Numbered from the stretch's first letter, positions 27,115 through 38,048 are shown. The stretch: DNA of 64,000 nucleotides from an uncultured Pelagibacteraceae bacterium (GCA_902592715.1 CACJFS010000003.1:35397-99396), one strand, 5' to 3'. Numbers and translations: made by a program. The notes: a model not told the origin generated them from the sequence alone.

Positions 27115-28224
27115 CTAAATGAAAGGTAAATCACAAACTTTTCCATCAAAATCAGAGCCATTTATATTGATTTTAAAGGATTTCGAAGTCTCAAAGTGTG
27201 GTTTGTTAATCATTGCAATCCCAATGACTTGTTTAAAGGTCGGATTGTAACAACCAGATCTTAATTCTCCGATTACATTATTATCTTCATCTACTAGATC
27301 CATTGAGCCATTAACACTTATTTCCTTGGCATCAATTTTTACTCCCATAAGTTTTTTTTTAATTCCTTCAGCTTTAATTTTTTTAAGTTTTTCTTTACCT
27401 AAGAAATCAACATCACTATCTATATTTACATACTTATCAAAACCACACTCATATGGATTATCTTCATTATCCATGTCATTTCCATGAGAGAGTAATCCAC
27501 TTTCAATACGTTCGATTAAGTTAGGGCCTCCTGGCTGAACATTAAATTCTTTACCAATTTCAAATAGATGATCGTATAATTTTAAACCTGATTCATTGTG
27601 TTCAACATAAATTTCATAACCACCTTGTTTAGACCAACCAGATCTCGCAATTAAATGCTTATCACCACCGAATTCAAAATAATCAAAACCAAAAAATTTA
27701 AGATTTGCAATTTTTTCTCCAAAAACTTTTTCCATTAATTTGAATGACTTCGGACCTTGCACTGCCATAATATCAATATCAGGTTCAATAATGTTAACAT
27801 CAAAATTTTTCCCAATTGCTAATCCTTTTGCAAATAATATTACATCTGTATCAGCTATCGAAATCCACCATTTATTTTCATTAAACTTCAAAACAACTGG
27901 ATCATTAATTAAGCCAGCATTATCATCTATTATTGGACAATAATAACATCTTCCCTCTTTTGATTTTGATAAATCTCTACAAGTCATTAACTGAACTAAT
28001 TTTGCAGAATCTTTTCCAGTGATTTCAACTTGCCTTTCAGCTGCCACATCCCAAATTTGAACATTTTTTTTTAAGTGATGATAAGAATCTTCTATTGAGC
28101 CAAATGCTGCTGGGAGTAACATATGATTATAAATACTATAGGCAGTTACACCTTGTTTTTCAATTCTAGAGGTGTACGGTGTACCTCTAAGTCTTCTTGA
28201 TTTTGCTATTAAAAAAGTTTTCAT
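27115..28224 (-). CDS. dmdA: Dimethylsulfoniopropionate demethylase (GcvT-like fold)
   Basis: 369 aa; GcvT/aminomethyltransferase-like; N-terminus [40 protein letters not shown] as in Pelagibacter DmdA; linked to dmdB- and dmdC-like genes. Confidence 0.87.
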   Translation of the reverse strand: MKTFLIAKSRRLRGTPYTSRIEKQGVTAYSIYNHMLLPAAFGSIEDSYHHLKKNVQIWDVAAERQVEITGKDSAKLVQLMTCRDLSKSKEGRCYYCPIIDDNAGLINDPVVLKFNENKWWISIADTDVILFAKGLAIGKNFDVNIIEPDIDIMAVQGPKSFKLMEKVFGEKIANLKFFGFDYFEFGGDKHLIARSGWSKQGGYEIYVEHNESGLKLYDHLFEIGKEFNVQPGGPNLIERIESGLLSHGNDMDNEDNPYECGFDKYVNIDSDVDFLGKEKLKKIKAEGIKKKLMGVKIDAKEISVNGSMDLVDEDNNVIGELRSGCYNPTFKQVIGIAMINKPHFETSKSFKININGSDFDGKVCDLPFI

Positions 28225-28274
28225 TTTTTTTGAGCATTACTGCCATCTTATTTGATTTTTGTAAAGAAACTATA

Positions 28275-29903
28275 TTAGTTTAATTCCTTAGCTTGTTTTC
28301 TTAGTTCAAACTTTTGAATCTTTCCAGTAGATGTCTTTGGTAGAGGAGCAAACACAACCTTCTTAGGGAGTTTAAATCCAGCAAGAGTTTCACGACAAAA
28401 TGTAATAATTTCCTCTTCTGAACTTGATTTTCCATCAATTAATTCAACAAAAGCACATGGTGTTTCACCCCATTTTTCATCTGGTTTTGCTACAACAGCT
28501 GCCAGTGATACAGCAGGATGTTTTGATATCGTATTTTCTATCTCAATAGATGAAATGTTTTCTCCACCAGAAATTATTATATCTTTTGATCGGTCTTGTA
28601 TTTTTATATAACCACTTGGATGAGTTACGGCTAAGTCTCCAGAATGAAACCATCCTCCATCCATTGATTTTTCTGTAGCTTCTTTGTCTTTAAAATAACC
28701 TTTCATTACAACATTTCCTCTAATCATTATTTCACCCATTGTTTTTCCATCATGAGGAACGGGCATCATGGTTTCAGGGTCCATTACAATAACGCCTTCT
28801 GTATTTGGATACCTTACGCCTTGTCTAGCTCTTATTTCATTTTGATTATTTTGATCTAATTCATCCCATTCTTGATTCCATGCACACTGCAAAATATGAC
28901 CATAGGTTTCTGTCAGACCATATACATGCATTACTTCAAAGCCTAACTTTTGCATTTTTTCGAAAATTATACTCGGAGGAGGGGCACCTGCTGTTAATAC
29001 ATACACTTTTCTTTTTAACTCTTTTTGATGATCCTGGGGTGCATTAGCTAACATATTTAAAACTATTGGTGCTCCACCAAAATGAGTAACTTCATATTTA
29101 TCAATTAATTCAAATATCTTTTTTACATCAATATTTCTTAGACAAATTACTCGACCATGTATCATTGACATTGTCCAAGGATAGCACCAGCCATTACAAT
29201 GAAACATTGGTACTGTGTATAAAAAATTTAATTGATTAGGCATATTCCATGCAACTGCACTTCCAGTTGCCATTAAATATGATCCTCTATGATGATAAAC
29301 AACTCCTTTTGGATTACCGGTTGTTCCAGAAGTATAACCTAATGCTATAGCTTGCCACTCATCTTTTGGCATTTTCCATTTAAAATTTTCATCTCCAGAA
29401 TTTAAAAACTCCTCATATTCCAAAGATCCTATATTTTTAGAATCGGTTAGGTTTGCATCTTTATCATCTATATCAATTATAGTAATTTTTGAATTCACTT
29501 CCTCTAAGGCTTTTTTTACTACATCATGAAATTGTCTATCTACAATTAGTACCTTTGCTTCACTATGATTTAAAATGTAACTAATTGTTTTTGAGTCTAG
29601 TCTTGTATTAATAGCATTAATAACTGCTCCAACCATAGGAATTGAATAATGTGCTTCGAATATTTCAGGAGTGTTAAAAGCTAAAACAGATACTGTATCG
29701 CCTGCTTTAATTCCTAACTTTTCTAATGCACTAGCAAACTTAATACATCTTTTGTAAACTTCACTCCAAGTGTATTTCCTACTTTCATAAACTACTGCTT
29801 CGTAGTTTGGATAAATATCTTTTGCTCTTTCTAAAAATGATAAAGGGGTTAATGGAACATAATTGGCATCGTTCTTATCCAAATTTGTTTCATAAGGGTT
29901 CAT
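28275..29903 (-). CDS. dmdB: 3-(methylthio)propionyl-CoA ligase-like AMP-binding enzyme
   Basis: LGYTSGTTGNPKGVVYHHRGSYLMA and GGWFHSGDLAVTHPSGYIKIQDRSKDIIISGGENISS; sits between dmdA and dmdC. Confidence 0.85.
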   Translation of the reverse strand: MNPYETNLDKNDANYVPLTPLSFLERAKDIYPNYEAVVYESRKYTWSEVYKRCIKFASALEKLGIKAGDTVSVLAFNTPEIFEAHYSIPMVGAVINAINTRLDSKTISYILNHSEAKVLIVDRQFHDVVKKALEEVNSKITIIDIDDKDANLTDSKNIGSLEYEEFLNSGDENFKWKMPKDEWQAIALGYTSGTTGNPKGVVYHHRGSYLMATGSAVAWNMPNQLNFLYTVPMFHCNGWCYPWTMSMIHGRVICLRNIDVKKIFELIDKYEVTHFGGAPIVLNMLANAPQDHQKELKRKVYVLTAGAPPPSIIFEKMQKLGFEVMHVYGLTETYGHILQCAWNQEWDELDQNNQNEIRARQGVRYPNTEGVIVMDPETMMPVPHDGKTMGEIMIRGNVVMKGYFKDKEATEKSMDGGWFHSGDLAVTHPSGYIKIQDRSKDIIISGGENISSIEIENTISKHPAVSLAAVVAKPDEKWGETPCAFVELIDGKSSSEEEIITFCRETLAGFKLPKKVVFAPLPKTSTGKIQKFELRKQAKELN

Positions 29904-29904
29904 T

Positions 29905-31668
29905 CTAATTAAATTTGTAATTCATAATATAATTACTTCCAGTAGTTGCAGTAATATAACTACTTTCTATCCTAGGAAGTACTCTATTAAAGAAAAAGTT
30001 GGCAGTTTGGATTTTGTCCTCATAAAAATCTTTGTTGCTTTCATATTCTTCGAAGGAAACTTCTAGAACTTTTAACCAAGCATGCCCAGTTGCAACTAAA
30101 CCAAGGACTCTTAAATAGTCATTACATGCTCCACTTGCGTCTTCTGGAGAATTTTTTATTTTTTCCTTCATCCAATCAGTAAATTTTGACAAAATATCAA
30201 TATGATAGTTAAGTTGTTTTACAAAAGGTTCGGCTTTTTTGTCAGTAATTTTAATCTCTTCTTTAACCAAGTTTAGATAGTTTTCAATAATATCACCATT
30301 TCTGTTGATTAATTTTCTGAAGACTAAGTCAGCAGCCTGAACTGAATTTGTTCCCTCATAAATAGGTGTAATCCTATTGTCTCTGTAGAATTGTTCAACA
30401 CCTTGATCTTTAGTAAATCCATATCCTCCATGAATTTGCATTGCTTCACTTGTTATCTCCATAGCATTGTCTGTGAAAAGTGATTTAACAACTGGAGTCA
30501 TTAATGAAACAAGATCTGAAGCCTCTTGTTTTATTTTTTCATCAGAATGATTTAAGCTAACTTCAATTTGTTGAGACAGCCAGAAACTCAAGGCTCTTTG
30601 TCCCTCTATCATAGACTTCATGCTCAAAAGTGACCGTCTAATATCAACGTGATCAATAATAAAATCTGCACCGTTATTTGATTTTGAATTAAATGCCTTA
30701 CCTTGTTTTCTCTCTTTGGCATAAGTAAGGGAATTTTGGTATGCGATTTCAGAAATGCCTAATCCTTGAATCCCAACGATAATTCTCTCCAAATTCATCA
30801 TTGTGAACATAGAGTTAAGGCCTTTATTTTTAGGTCCAATCATATAACCAACAGCGTCATCAAAATTTAGCACGCATGTTGCAGACCCTTTAATACCCAT
30901 TTTGTTTTCTATTGAACCTGTTGAAACTCCGTTTCTCGGCCCAACTGATCCATCTTTATTTAAAACAAATTTTGGAACTAAAAATAAACTGATACCTTTT
31001 GTTCCTGCTGGAGAGTCTGTTGATCGAGCTAATACTAAATGAATAATATTTTCTGTTAAATCTTGATCACCTGAAGTAATAAAAATTTTTTGACCACTAA
31101 TTTTGTAAGTTCCATCATTTTGATCTACTGCTTTAGTCTTTAAAAGACCTAAGTCTGTTCCACATACTGGTTCTGTTAAACACATTGTACCACTCCATTT
31201 GCCCTCTACCATTTTAGGCAAATAAGTATTTTTTATTTCATCATCGGCGTGCCTTAACAAACAGTTATACGCTCCAATAGTCAATTCACTGTAAAGTTTA
31301 AAAGATAAGCTTGCCGATGACAACATTTCATCAAAAAAAGTACTTACTGTTTTAGGCATTCCTTGCCCACCATATTTTGGATCACAAGACAAAGAAATCC
31401 ATCCATCTTCTATAAATTTTTGGTAAGCTTCCTTATATCCTGGAGGCGTTCTAACTACTCCATTTTCTAAAACAGCTGGCGTTTCATCTCCACTTTTTGC
31501 AAGAGGTAAGATTAAGTTTTGAGTAATTTTTGCTGCTTCGTCTAAAATATCTTTGACTAATTCTGTGTTAACTTCTTTATATTTTTCAATTTCATTATAT
31601 TCTTTGTTGTTTCTCAATTTATCAAAGAGAAACATCATATCATCTACAGGTGCATTATAAGTTGGCAT
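29905..31668 (-). CDS. dmdC: 3-methylmercaptopropionyl-CoA dehydrogenase-like acyl-CoA dehydrogenase
   Basis: 587 aa long-form ACAD; CLTEPVCGTDLGLLKTKA, QIHGGYGFTKDQGVEQFYRDNRITPIYEGTNSVQA. Confidence 0.85.
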   Translation of the reverse strand: MPTYNAPVDDMMFLFDKLRNNKEYNEIEKYKEVNTELVKDILDEAAKITQNLILPLAKSGDETPAVLENGVVRTPPGYKEAYQKFIEDGWISLSCDPKYGGQGMPKTVSTFFDEMLSSASLSFKLYSELTIGAYNCLLRHADDEIKNTYLPKMVEGKWSGTMCLTEPVCGTDLGLLKTKAVDQNDGTYKISGQKIFITSGDQDLTENIIHLVLARSTDSPAGTKGISLFLVPKFVLNKDGSVGPRNGVSTGSIENKMGIKGSATCVLNFDDAVGYMIGPKNKGLNSMFTMMNLERIIVGIQGLGISEIAYQNSLTYAKERKQGKAFNSKSNNGADFIIDHVDIRRSLLSMKSMIEGQRALSFWLSQQIEVSLNHSDEKIKQEASDLVSLMTPVVKSLFTDNAMEITSEAMQIHGGYGFTKDQGVEQFYRDNRITPIYEGTNSVQAADLVFRKLINRNGDIIENYLNLVKEEIKITDKKAEPFVKQLNYHIDILSKFTDWMKEKIKNSPEDASGACNDYLRVLGLVATGHAWLKVLEVSFEEYESNKDFYEDKIQTANFFFNRVLPRIESSYITATTGSNYIMNYKFN

Positions 31669-31694
31669 AAATATACTTTAGAATAAATGTCTAA

Positions 31695-32801
31695 TTATTG
31701 CAATTTTGAAATTATCGCATCTCCCATTACTGATGTTGATACTTCTTTCATTCCTTTTGAGATTATATCCTTAGTTCTAAGTCCTTGATCAAGTACGTCT
31801 TGAACTGCTTTTTCTAGACTATCTGCCTCTTTATCTAGGTCTAAAGAATATCTTAAAGCCATTGCAAAACTCAATATTGTTGCTATTGGATTAGCAATAC
31901 CTTGACCTGCTATATCAGGTGCTGATCCATGAACTGGCTCATACAATGACCTCATATTTCCATTTTTATCTTTGGCTCCAAGAGACGCAGATGGCAAAAG
32001 TCCTAGAGAACCAGTCAACATTGCAGCCTCATCTGATAACATATCACCAAATAGATTATCTGTTACTATCACATCAAATTGTTTGGGATTTCTAACTAAC
32101 TGCATTGCACAGTTATCTGCTAGCATATGTTTTAATTCTACGTCACTGTATTCTTTTTCATGAATTGCTTGAACTTCTTCTTTCCATAATTGACCTGCCT
32201 CCATGACATTTGACTTTTCACAAGAGGTGACTTTATTATTTCTTTTTCTGGCTAGATCAAATGCAACACGAGCTACTCTTTCAATTTCACTAGTAGTATA
32301 AACATGAGTATTAATTCCTTTTCTTTCGCCATTATCAATTGGTTTTATCCCTCTAGGTTCACCAAAGTAAATCCCACCCGTTAATTCTCTAACAAAAAGA
32401 ATATCTAAATTAGAAACAAATTCAGGCTTTAAACTTGAGGCATCAACAAGTTGTTTGAAACAAATTGCAGGTCTCAAATTTGCAAATAATTTTAATTCTT
32501 TTCTTAATTTTAATAGAGCTCTCTCTGGTTTTTTTGAAAAATCAATATTATCCCATTTTGGTCCACCAACAGCACCTAATATCACTGCAGCGCTTTCTTG
32601 TGCTTTATAAAAAGCTTCGTCAGTTATTGGAGTTCCATGTTTGTCATAAGCAGCACCACCTACCAAATCTTGATCAATTTCAAAATCCAAGGATTTATTT
32701 GAGTTAAACCATTCAATTATTTTTTTTACTTCAGCAATTACCTCCGGTCCAATACCATCTCCTGGTAATAATAAAATTTTTCTTTTTTTAATTTTAATCA
32801 T
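31695..32801 (-). CDS. leuB: 3-isopropylmalate dehydrogenase
   Basis: [58 protein letters not shown]. Confidence 0.98.
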   Translation of the reverse strand: MIKIKKRKILLLPGDGIGPEVIAEVKKIIEWFNSNKSLDFEIDQDLVGGAAYDKHGTPITDEAFYKAQESAAVILGAVGGPKWDNIDFSKKPERALLKLRKELKLFANLRPAICFKQLVDASSLKPEFVSNLDILFVRELTGGIYFGEPRGIKPIDNGERKGINTHVYTTSEIERVARVAFDLARKRNNKVTSCEKSNVMEAGQLWKEEVQAIHEKEYSDVELKHMLADNCAMQLVRNPKQFDVIVTDNLFGDMLSDEAAMLTGSLGLLPSASLGAKDKNGNMRSLYEPVHGSAPDIAGQGIANPIATILSFAMALRYSLDLDKEADSLEKAVQDVLDQGLRTKDIISKGMKEVSTSVMGDAIISKLQ

Positions 32802-33399
32802 TAAATATCCATGGTTTTGCCTCTTTAATTTTATTTTCGTATGAAACTATTTTTTCAGATTTTTCTAGTGATAAAGCGATGTCATCTAATCCCTCAATTA
32901 GACATTTTTTCTTAAATTGATCTATTTCAAATTTAATTTCTTTATTACCAAAACTTATTGTTTGTTCAGGTAAATTTACAGAAATTTCTTCTTTTCTTTT
33001 TGAGTAATCTGAAATTTCTTTAATTTGATCTTCTGAAATTGTAATTGGCAAAATCCCGTTTTTAAAACAATTATTATAAAATATATCTGCATAACTTGAA
33101 CTAATTACGCAAGTTATTCCAAAATCCATTAAAGCCCAAGGAGCGTGTTCTCTAGAGGAGCCACATCCAAAATTCTTTCCTGCAATTAAAATTTTAGAAT
33201 TATTATATGGACTATTATTTAAAATAAAGTCATCTATCTCTTTACCACTTTGATCATATCTCATTTCAAAAAATAAATTTTTCCCTAGTCCAGTTCTTTT
33301 TATGGTTTTTAAAAACTGTTTAGGAATTATCATATCTGTATCTATATTGACGATAGGTAGATAAGCTGGAATGCTTTTTATTGAGATAAATTTATTCAT
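32794..33399 (-). CDS. leuD: 3-isopropylmalate dehydratase small subunit
   Basis: [43 protein letters not shown]. Confidence 0.98.
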   Translation of the reverse strand: MNKFISIKSIPAYLPIVNIDTDMIIPKQFLKTIKRTGLGKNLFFEMRYDQSGKEIDDFILNNSPYNNSKILIAGKNFGCGSSREHAPWALMDFGITCVISSSYADIFYNNCFKNGILPITISEDQIKEISDYSKRKEEISVNLPEQTISFGNKEIKFEIDQFKKKCLIEGLDDIALSLEKSEKIVSYENKIKEAKPWIFND

Positions 33400-34803
33400 T
33401 TAATTTTGGTATTTTCTAACATCATCTAAGTTTCCAGAAATTGCAGCAGCTGCAGCCATTGCTGGACTGACTAAATGTGTTCTACCACCTCTTCCCTGTC
33501 TACCCTCAAAATTTCTATTAGAGGTAGATGCACATCTTTCTTCAGGTTTAAGTTTATCTGCGTTCATTGCTAGACACATTGAACAGCCTGGTTCTCTCCA
33601 TTCGAATCCTGATTGTAAAAATATTTTATCTAGCCCCTCTTGCTCTGCTTGCTCTTTAACTAAACCAGAGCCTGGAACAATCATTGCATGTACGTGTGAT
33701 GCAACTTTTTTATCTTTTAATATTTTAGCAGCTTCTCTGATATCTTCTATTCTTCCATTAGTGCAGCTTCCAATAAAAACTTTATCAATCTTAATATCTT
33801 GAACGTTCGTATTTGGTTTTAATCCCATGTAATTTAATGATCTATTAATTGAATTTTTTCTATCCGGGTCAGTTTCACTTTCAGGATTTGGAACTTTACC
33901 ATCTATTTCAACCACATCCTGGGGAGATGTTCCCCAAGTTACCATTGGCTTAATTTGAGATCCATCTAATGTTAATTCTTTATCAAAGTTTGCATCCTTA
34001 TCAGACTTCAATGTATGCCAATATTCTAAAGCTTTTTCCCAGTTTTCTCCTGTTGGTGACATTGGTTTACCTTTTAAATATTGAAATATCTTTTCATCTG
34101 GTTGAATTAGTCCTGCTCTTGCACCACCCTCAATCGTCATGTTGCAAATCGTCATTCTTTGTTCAACACTTAGATTAGATATAAGGTTACCAGCATACTC
34201 AATCACATAACCCGTACCACCAGCTGTTCCAATTTTTCCAATTATCTGCAAGATGACATCCTTTGATGTTACACCAATAGGTAATGAACCATTTACGCTA
34301 ATTCTAAAGTTTTTAGATTTTTTTTGAACTAAAGTTTGTGTTGCTAAAACGTGTTCTACTTCTGAAGTTCCTATACCAAAAGCTAAAGCTCCAAATGCTC
34401 CATGAGTTGCAGTATGACTATCACCACAAACAATAATATTTCCAGGCTGTGTAAAACCTTGTTCAGGTCCTATGATATGGACAATGCCTTGTCTTTTATC
34501 ATCCATTCCAAAAATCTCTACTCCGAATTCTTTGCAGTTTTTATTCAAAGTTTCAACTTGAATTCTCGAGTCTTCATCTGCAATACCCTTTGACCTGTCA
34601 GTTGTCGGAACATTATGATCTGCAACAGCAAGAGTTAGTTTAGGGTGTCTTACTTTTCTGTTTGAATTTCTTAAGCCTTCAAATGCTTGAGGGCTTGTAA
34701 CTTCATGAATTAAATGTCTATCTACAAACAAAAGTGATGTACCATCAGGTTGTTCATCAACTAGATGATCGTTCCAAATTTTATCGTAAGTTGTAAAAGG
34801 CAT
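33400..34803 (-). CDS. leuC: 3-isopropylmalate dehydratase large subunit
   Basis: [52 protein letters not shown]. Confidence 0.99.
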   Translation of the reverse strand: MPFTTYDKIWNDHLVDEQPDGTSLLFVDRHLIHEVTSPQAFEGLRNSNRKVRHPKLTLAVADHNVPTTDRSKGIADEDSRIQVETLNKNCKEFGVEIFGMDDKRQGIVHIIGPEQGFTQPGNIIVCGDSHTATHGAFGALAFGIGTSEVEHVLATQTLVQKKSKNFRISVNGSLPIGVTSKDVILQIIGKIGTAGGTGYVIEYAGNLISNLSVEQRMTICNMTIEGGARAGLIQPDEKIFQYLKGKPMSPTGENWEKALEYWHTLKSDKDANFDKELTLDGSQIKPMVTWGTSPQDVVEIDGKVPNPESETDPDRKNSINRSLNYMGLKPNTNVQDIKIDKVFIGSCTNGRIEDIREAAKILKDKKVASHVHAMIVPGSGLVKEQAEQEGLDKIFLQSGFEWREPGCSMCLAMNADKLKPEERCASTSNRNFEGRQGRGGRTHLVSPAMAAAAAISGNLDDVRKYQN

Positions 34804-34814
34804 TTAGAAAAAAA

Positions 34815-35357
34815 TTATTTTTTCTGTTCTTGATTTTCTTTCGGTTCTTCTGTTTTTACAGGCTCTGCTTTAACTTCTTCTTTAGGAGCTTCTGCTTTAA
34901 CTTCTTCTTTAGGAGCTTCTGTTTGAGGATCAGTTGATGGCATTACATTTTCCTCAGTGACCTCATTAATTTTAGTTTCTAAATCAATTCCGATCGTCTT
35001 CTTTATTTTTTCTGCTATTCTTGCAGATTTACCAGTTCTATCTCTTAGATAGTATAATTTTGCTCTTCTTACTTTTCCTGATCTTACAACTTTTATTGTA
35101 TCTACAATTGGGCTGTATAATGCAAAAGTTCTTTCTACTCCTTCACCAAAAGAAATTTTTCTAACAGTAAAAGATGAATTGATGTCTCTACTCTTTTTTG
35201 CAATGCATACACCCTCAAAATATTGAATTCTATCTCTTTTACCCTCAGTTATCCTAACCCCAACTTTAACTATGTCTCCAGGGAAAAAATCAGGATGTTT
35301 TCTCTCGGAAATAATTTTGCTTAAGTTTAATCTGTTTACTTCTTCAATGTTTTTCAT
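34815..35357 (-). CDS. rplS: 50S ribosomal protein L19 with low-complexity C-terminal extension
   Basis: [91 protein letters not shown], then (EAPKEEVKA)n. Confidence 0.97.
   Translation of the reverse strand: MKNIEEVNRLNLSKIISERKHPDFFPGDIVKVGVRITEGKRDRIQYFEGVCIAKKSRDINSSFTVRKISFGEGVERTFALYSPIVDTIKVVRSGKVRRAKLYYLRDRTGKSARIAEKIKKTIGIDLETKINEVTEENVMPSTDPQTEAPKEEVKAEAPKEEVKAEPVKTEEPKENQEQKK
34862..34925. repeat. 27-bp in-frame tandem repeat (about 2 units) encoding KAEAPKEEV in the rplS tail
   Basis: gctctgctttaacttcttctttaggag / cttctgctttaacttcttctttaggag, read directly. Confidence 0.85.
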
Positions 35358-35358
35358 T

Positions 35359-36042
35359 TTAATTTTTCTTATATTTATGCCACAAGTCTGGTCTTCGGTC
35401 GCGTGTTATAGCCTCAGATTGGGATAAACGCCAGTCTTTAATTTTGGCGTGATCACCTGAAATTAGCACATTTGGGACCTTTTTTTCCTCCCAAACCTGG
35501 GGTTTTGTGAATTGGGGATATTCAAGAAGTCCATTCTCAAAACTCTCATCTCTTGAGGAATTAATATTACCTAAAATTCCTGGAATAAATCTTAGAATAG
35601 AGTCTGTTACAACAAAGGCTGCAACTTCACCGCCTGACAATATAAAGTCACCAATGCTAATCTCTTCAATATCTCTACTTTCTAGTATTCTTTCATCTAC
35701 TCCTTCGAAATGACCACAAATTAAATTGATTGTTTTTTCATTTGAAAACTCTCTTGCAAGTTTAGAATTAAATACTTTTCCTCTTGGACTTAAATAAAGG
35801 GTTTTTTCTTTAGCTTTGATATTTGCATCTAATGAATTTGCCAAAACATCTGCTTTCATAATCATTCCATTTCCACCGCCATAAGGAGTGTCATCAACAG
35901 TTTTATGTTTGTCTAAAGCATAATCTCTTATGTTTACTGTTTCTAAATCCCATTCTTTTCCTTTTGACTTGCCAAAAAGTCCTTTGCTCAAATAACCTGG
36001 AAAGTATTCAGGATACAACGTAAATACTCTAGACAAAAACAT
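35359..36042 (-). CDS. trmD: tRNA (guanine-N1)-methyltransferase
   Basis: [63 protein letters not shown] at 36042; the longer provided ORF reads through rpsP repeats in another frame. Confidence 0.95.
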   Translation of the reverse strand: MFLSRVFTLYPEYFPGYLSKGLFGKSKGKEWDLETVNIRDYALDKHKTVDDTPYGGGNGMIMKADVLANSLDANIKAKEKTLYLSPRGKVFNSKLAREFSNEKTINLICGHFEGVDERILESRDIEEISIGDFILSGGEVAAFVVTDSILRFIPGILGNINSSRDESFENGLLEYPQFTKPQVWEEKKVPNVLISGDHAKIKDWRLSQSEAITRDRRPDLWHKYKKN

Positions 36043-36046
36043 TAAT

Positions 36047-36517
36047 CTATTTAGCCTCTTCCTTTGGAGCTTCTGTTTTAGCCTCTTCCTTTGGAGCTTC
36101 TGTTTTAGCCTCTTCCTTTGGAGCTTCTGTTTTAGCCTCTTCCTTTGGTGCCTCTGTTTTAGCTTCTTCTGTTTTAGGAGCATCTGCTTTAGCTTCGCCA
36201 CCCTCTTCAGTTTTCTTTCTATCTTTTTTTGGAATTGCTTTTTGAGGATTATTACCTTTTGCTGGCATAGGCATAATCTCATTTTCACCTAATAATCTCG
36301 CAACTCTGGTTGTTGGTTGTGCCCCTTGACCCAGCCAATACTTAACTCTCTCAACATCTAATCCCATTCTTTCTTTTTTTTCTCTCGGAATTAGAGGATT
36401 AAAAAAACCTAATTTTTCTATAAACCTTCCATCTCTTGGGAACCTACTATCGGCAACCACTATCTTATATACTGGTCTCTTCTTAGTTCCTCCCATTGAT
36501 AAACGCATCTTTAACAT
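36047..36517 (-). CDS. rpsP: 30S ribosomal protein S16 with repeat-rich C-terminal extension
   Basis: [41 protein letters not shown], then EEAKTEAPK repeats. The start is probably the second Met (MRLS). Confidence 0.96.
   Translation of the reverse strand: MLKMRLSMGGTKKRPVYKIVVADSRFPRDGRFIEKLGFFNPLIPREKKERMGLDVERVKYWLGQGAQPTTRVARLLGENEIMPMPAKGNNPQKAIPKKDRKKTEEGGEAKADAPKTEEAKTEAPKEEAKTEAPKEEAKTEAPKEEAKTEAPKEEAK
36051..36158. repeat. 27-bp tandem repeat, four units plus a partial one, in frame in the rpsP 3' end
   Basis: ttagcctcttcctttggagcttctgtt begins at 36051, 36078, 36105 and 36132 (fourth unit has gtgcc for gagct), with a degenerate unit from 36159. Confidence 0.93.
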
Positions 36518-36529
36518 TTGTTCTCCTAT

Positions 36530-37888
36530 TTATTTTAATTGATTAAAAAGTTCTGGTGGTATGCCTTTATCCATCATCCCTTTTGTATTTCCTTTAGACA
36601 TTTTTTTCATCATTTCTGACATCATCTTAAATTGCTTCAGCAATTTATTGATAGCGGCTACATCTGTTCCTGAGCCATTAGCAATTCTTTTTTTTCTAGA
36701 ACCATCAATAATCTTAGGGTTTTCTCGTTCTTTTTTAGTCATTGATAGTATTACAGCTTCGTTTTGAGTAATTATTTTCTCATCTACTCCAGCTTGATCC
36801 ATTTGAGATTTAACTTTTGAAACACCTGGTAAAAAGGACATTATACCCTCAATACCACCCATTTTTTTCATTTGTTTTAACTGAGTTAAGTAATCTTCTA
36901 ACGAAAACTGACCTTTTTTTAATTTTTCCTCTGTTTTTTTTAATTTTTCTTCATCTAGATCTTCAGCAGCCTTTTCAACAAGAGAAACAATATCTCCCAT
37001 GCCCAAAATTCTATTAGCAATTCTATCTGGATGAAAGACCTCAAAATTTTCTATTTTTTCACCAACTCCTAAAAATTTTATCGGAACATCTGCAACATAT
37101 TTCATACTTAATGCTGCTCCGCCCCTACCATCACCATCAGATCTTGTAAGAATAATACCAGTAAGTTTAACTGTACTTTTGAATTCTTTTGCTACATTAG
37201 CTGCAACTTGTCCGGTAAGGGAATCTGCAACTAGAATTGTTTCTGATGGATTGATAATACTTTCAATTTGTTTAATTTCACTCATCATCTGTAAATCAAT
37301 TTGAGTTCTTCCAGCTGTATCAAAGAGAATTACATCTGCTCCATTAAGGTTAGCAGCACTAATCGCTCTTCTACAAATATCTGCAGGAAGTTGATCTTTG
37401 ATGACTGGAAGCGTTATTATATTATTTTGCTCACCCAAAAGCCTTAATTGCTCTTGTGCAGCTGGTCTATAGACATCAAGACTAGCCATCATTACTTTTT
37501 TCTTTTTATTAATCTCTAAAAATCTAGCAAGTTTTGCAGTTGTAGTTGTTTTTCCTGAACCTTGAAGCCCTACAAGCATCATAGGGACTGGAGGTACTGC
37601 ATTTAATTCTATTTCAGAATTTTTATCGCCTAAAAAAGAAATTAACTCATCGTTAACAACTTTAACCACCATCTCTCCAGGTGAAGTAGATCTGACGATC
37701 TCTTGGCCAAGAGCTTTAGGTTTCACTCTATTAATAAATTCTTTTACAACTTCTAAAGATACATCAGCCTCTAATAGAGCAAGCCTAATCTCTCTCAAAC
37801 CCTCATCTACTTGCTTTTCATCAAGCGAAGGCGCCTTTTTTAAAGAAGAAAATATTTCTTCAAATTTATTTGTTAAATTTTCAAACAT
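36530..37888 (-). CDS. ffh: Signal recognition particle protein Ffh (SRP54)
   Basis: MFENLTNKFEEIFSSLKKAP start (ATG 37888), VGLQGSGKTTTTAKLARFL, LFDTAGRTQIDLQMMSEI, Met-rich M domain. Confidence 0.97.
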   Translation of the reverse strand: MFENLTNKFEEIFSSLKKAPSLDEKQVDEGLREIRLALLEADVSLEVVKEFINRVKPKALGQEIVRSTSPGEMVVKVVNDELISFLGDKNSEIELNAVPPVPMMLVGLQGSGKTTTTAKLARFLEINKKKKVMMASLDVYRPAAQEQLRLLGEQNNIITLPVIKDQLPADICRRAISAANLNGADVILFDTAGRTQIDLQMMSEIKQIESIINPSETILVADSLTGQVAANVAKEFKSTVKLTGIILTRSDGDGRGGAALSMKYVADVPIKFLGVGEKIENFEVFHPDRIANRILGMGDIVSLVEKAAEDLDEEKLKKTEEKLKKGQFSLEDYLTQLKQMKKMGGIEGIMSFLPGVSKVKSQMDQAGVDEKIITQNEAVILSMTKKERENPKIIDGSRKKRIANGSGTDVAAINKLLKQFKMMSEMMKKMSKGNTKGMMDKGIPPELFNQLK

Positions 37889-37904
37889 AATCACATCCAG
37901 CAAG

Positions 37905-38005
37905 TATCGCACCAGTGGGCGAACTCTCGCTGACTGGTGTCGATCTCTTTGTTGCCAAAGACACCGCAAATTGCTGTATTTTGCGGAAACGGCGATAAAC
38001 TATAA
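37905..38005 (-). ncRNA. Structured 5' leader of ffh; candidate instance of the 'ffh' cis-regulatory RNA motif
   Basis: GC-richer intergenic region. Minus-strand closing stem TATCG/CGATA (37993-37997 with 37905-37909) encloses three hairpins: CCGCAAA/TTTGCGG (37980-37986 with 37964-37970), TCTTTG-GCAA-CAAAGA (37946-37961) and CACCAGT/ACTGGTG (37933-37939 with 37910-37916) with inner GCGA/TCGC. A cis-element upstream of the SRP protein gene has been described in Ca. P. ubique. Confidence 0.78.
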
Positions 38006-38018
38006 TAGAGGTTCAAAA

Positions 38019-38024
38019 TGTCAA
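38019..38024 (-). promoter_or_regulatory. Candidate -35 box (TTGACA) upstream of the ffh leader
   Basis: Exact TTGACA on the minus strand, with AT-rich TATTATAG-like sequence closer to the leader. Spacing to a -10 is not ideal. Confidence 0.35.
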
Positions 38025-38048
38025 TAAATAAGTTAAATACTGAAGTAT

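Noticed and set aside
36051-36164. CRISPR-like direct repeats
   Set aside because: The 27-bp units are directly adjacent with no spacers and are in frame within rpsP.
36043-36288. N-terminal 82-aa extension of the trmD ORF ([17 protein letters not shown]...)
   Set aside because: It is the rpsP repeat region read in another frame; the conserved TrmD start [14 protein letters not shown] is at 36042.
37889-37969. N-terminal extension of the ffh ORF (MRCLWQQRDRHQSARVRPLVRYLLDVI)
   Set aside because: It is translated from the structured leader; the conserved Ffh start MFENL is at 37888.
37905-38005. 4.5S SRP RNA gene next to ffh
   Set aside because: The conserved SRP RNA core (GGUCAGGUCCGGAAGGAAGCAGCC-like) is not present; the region fits a cis-regulatory leader better.
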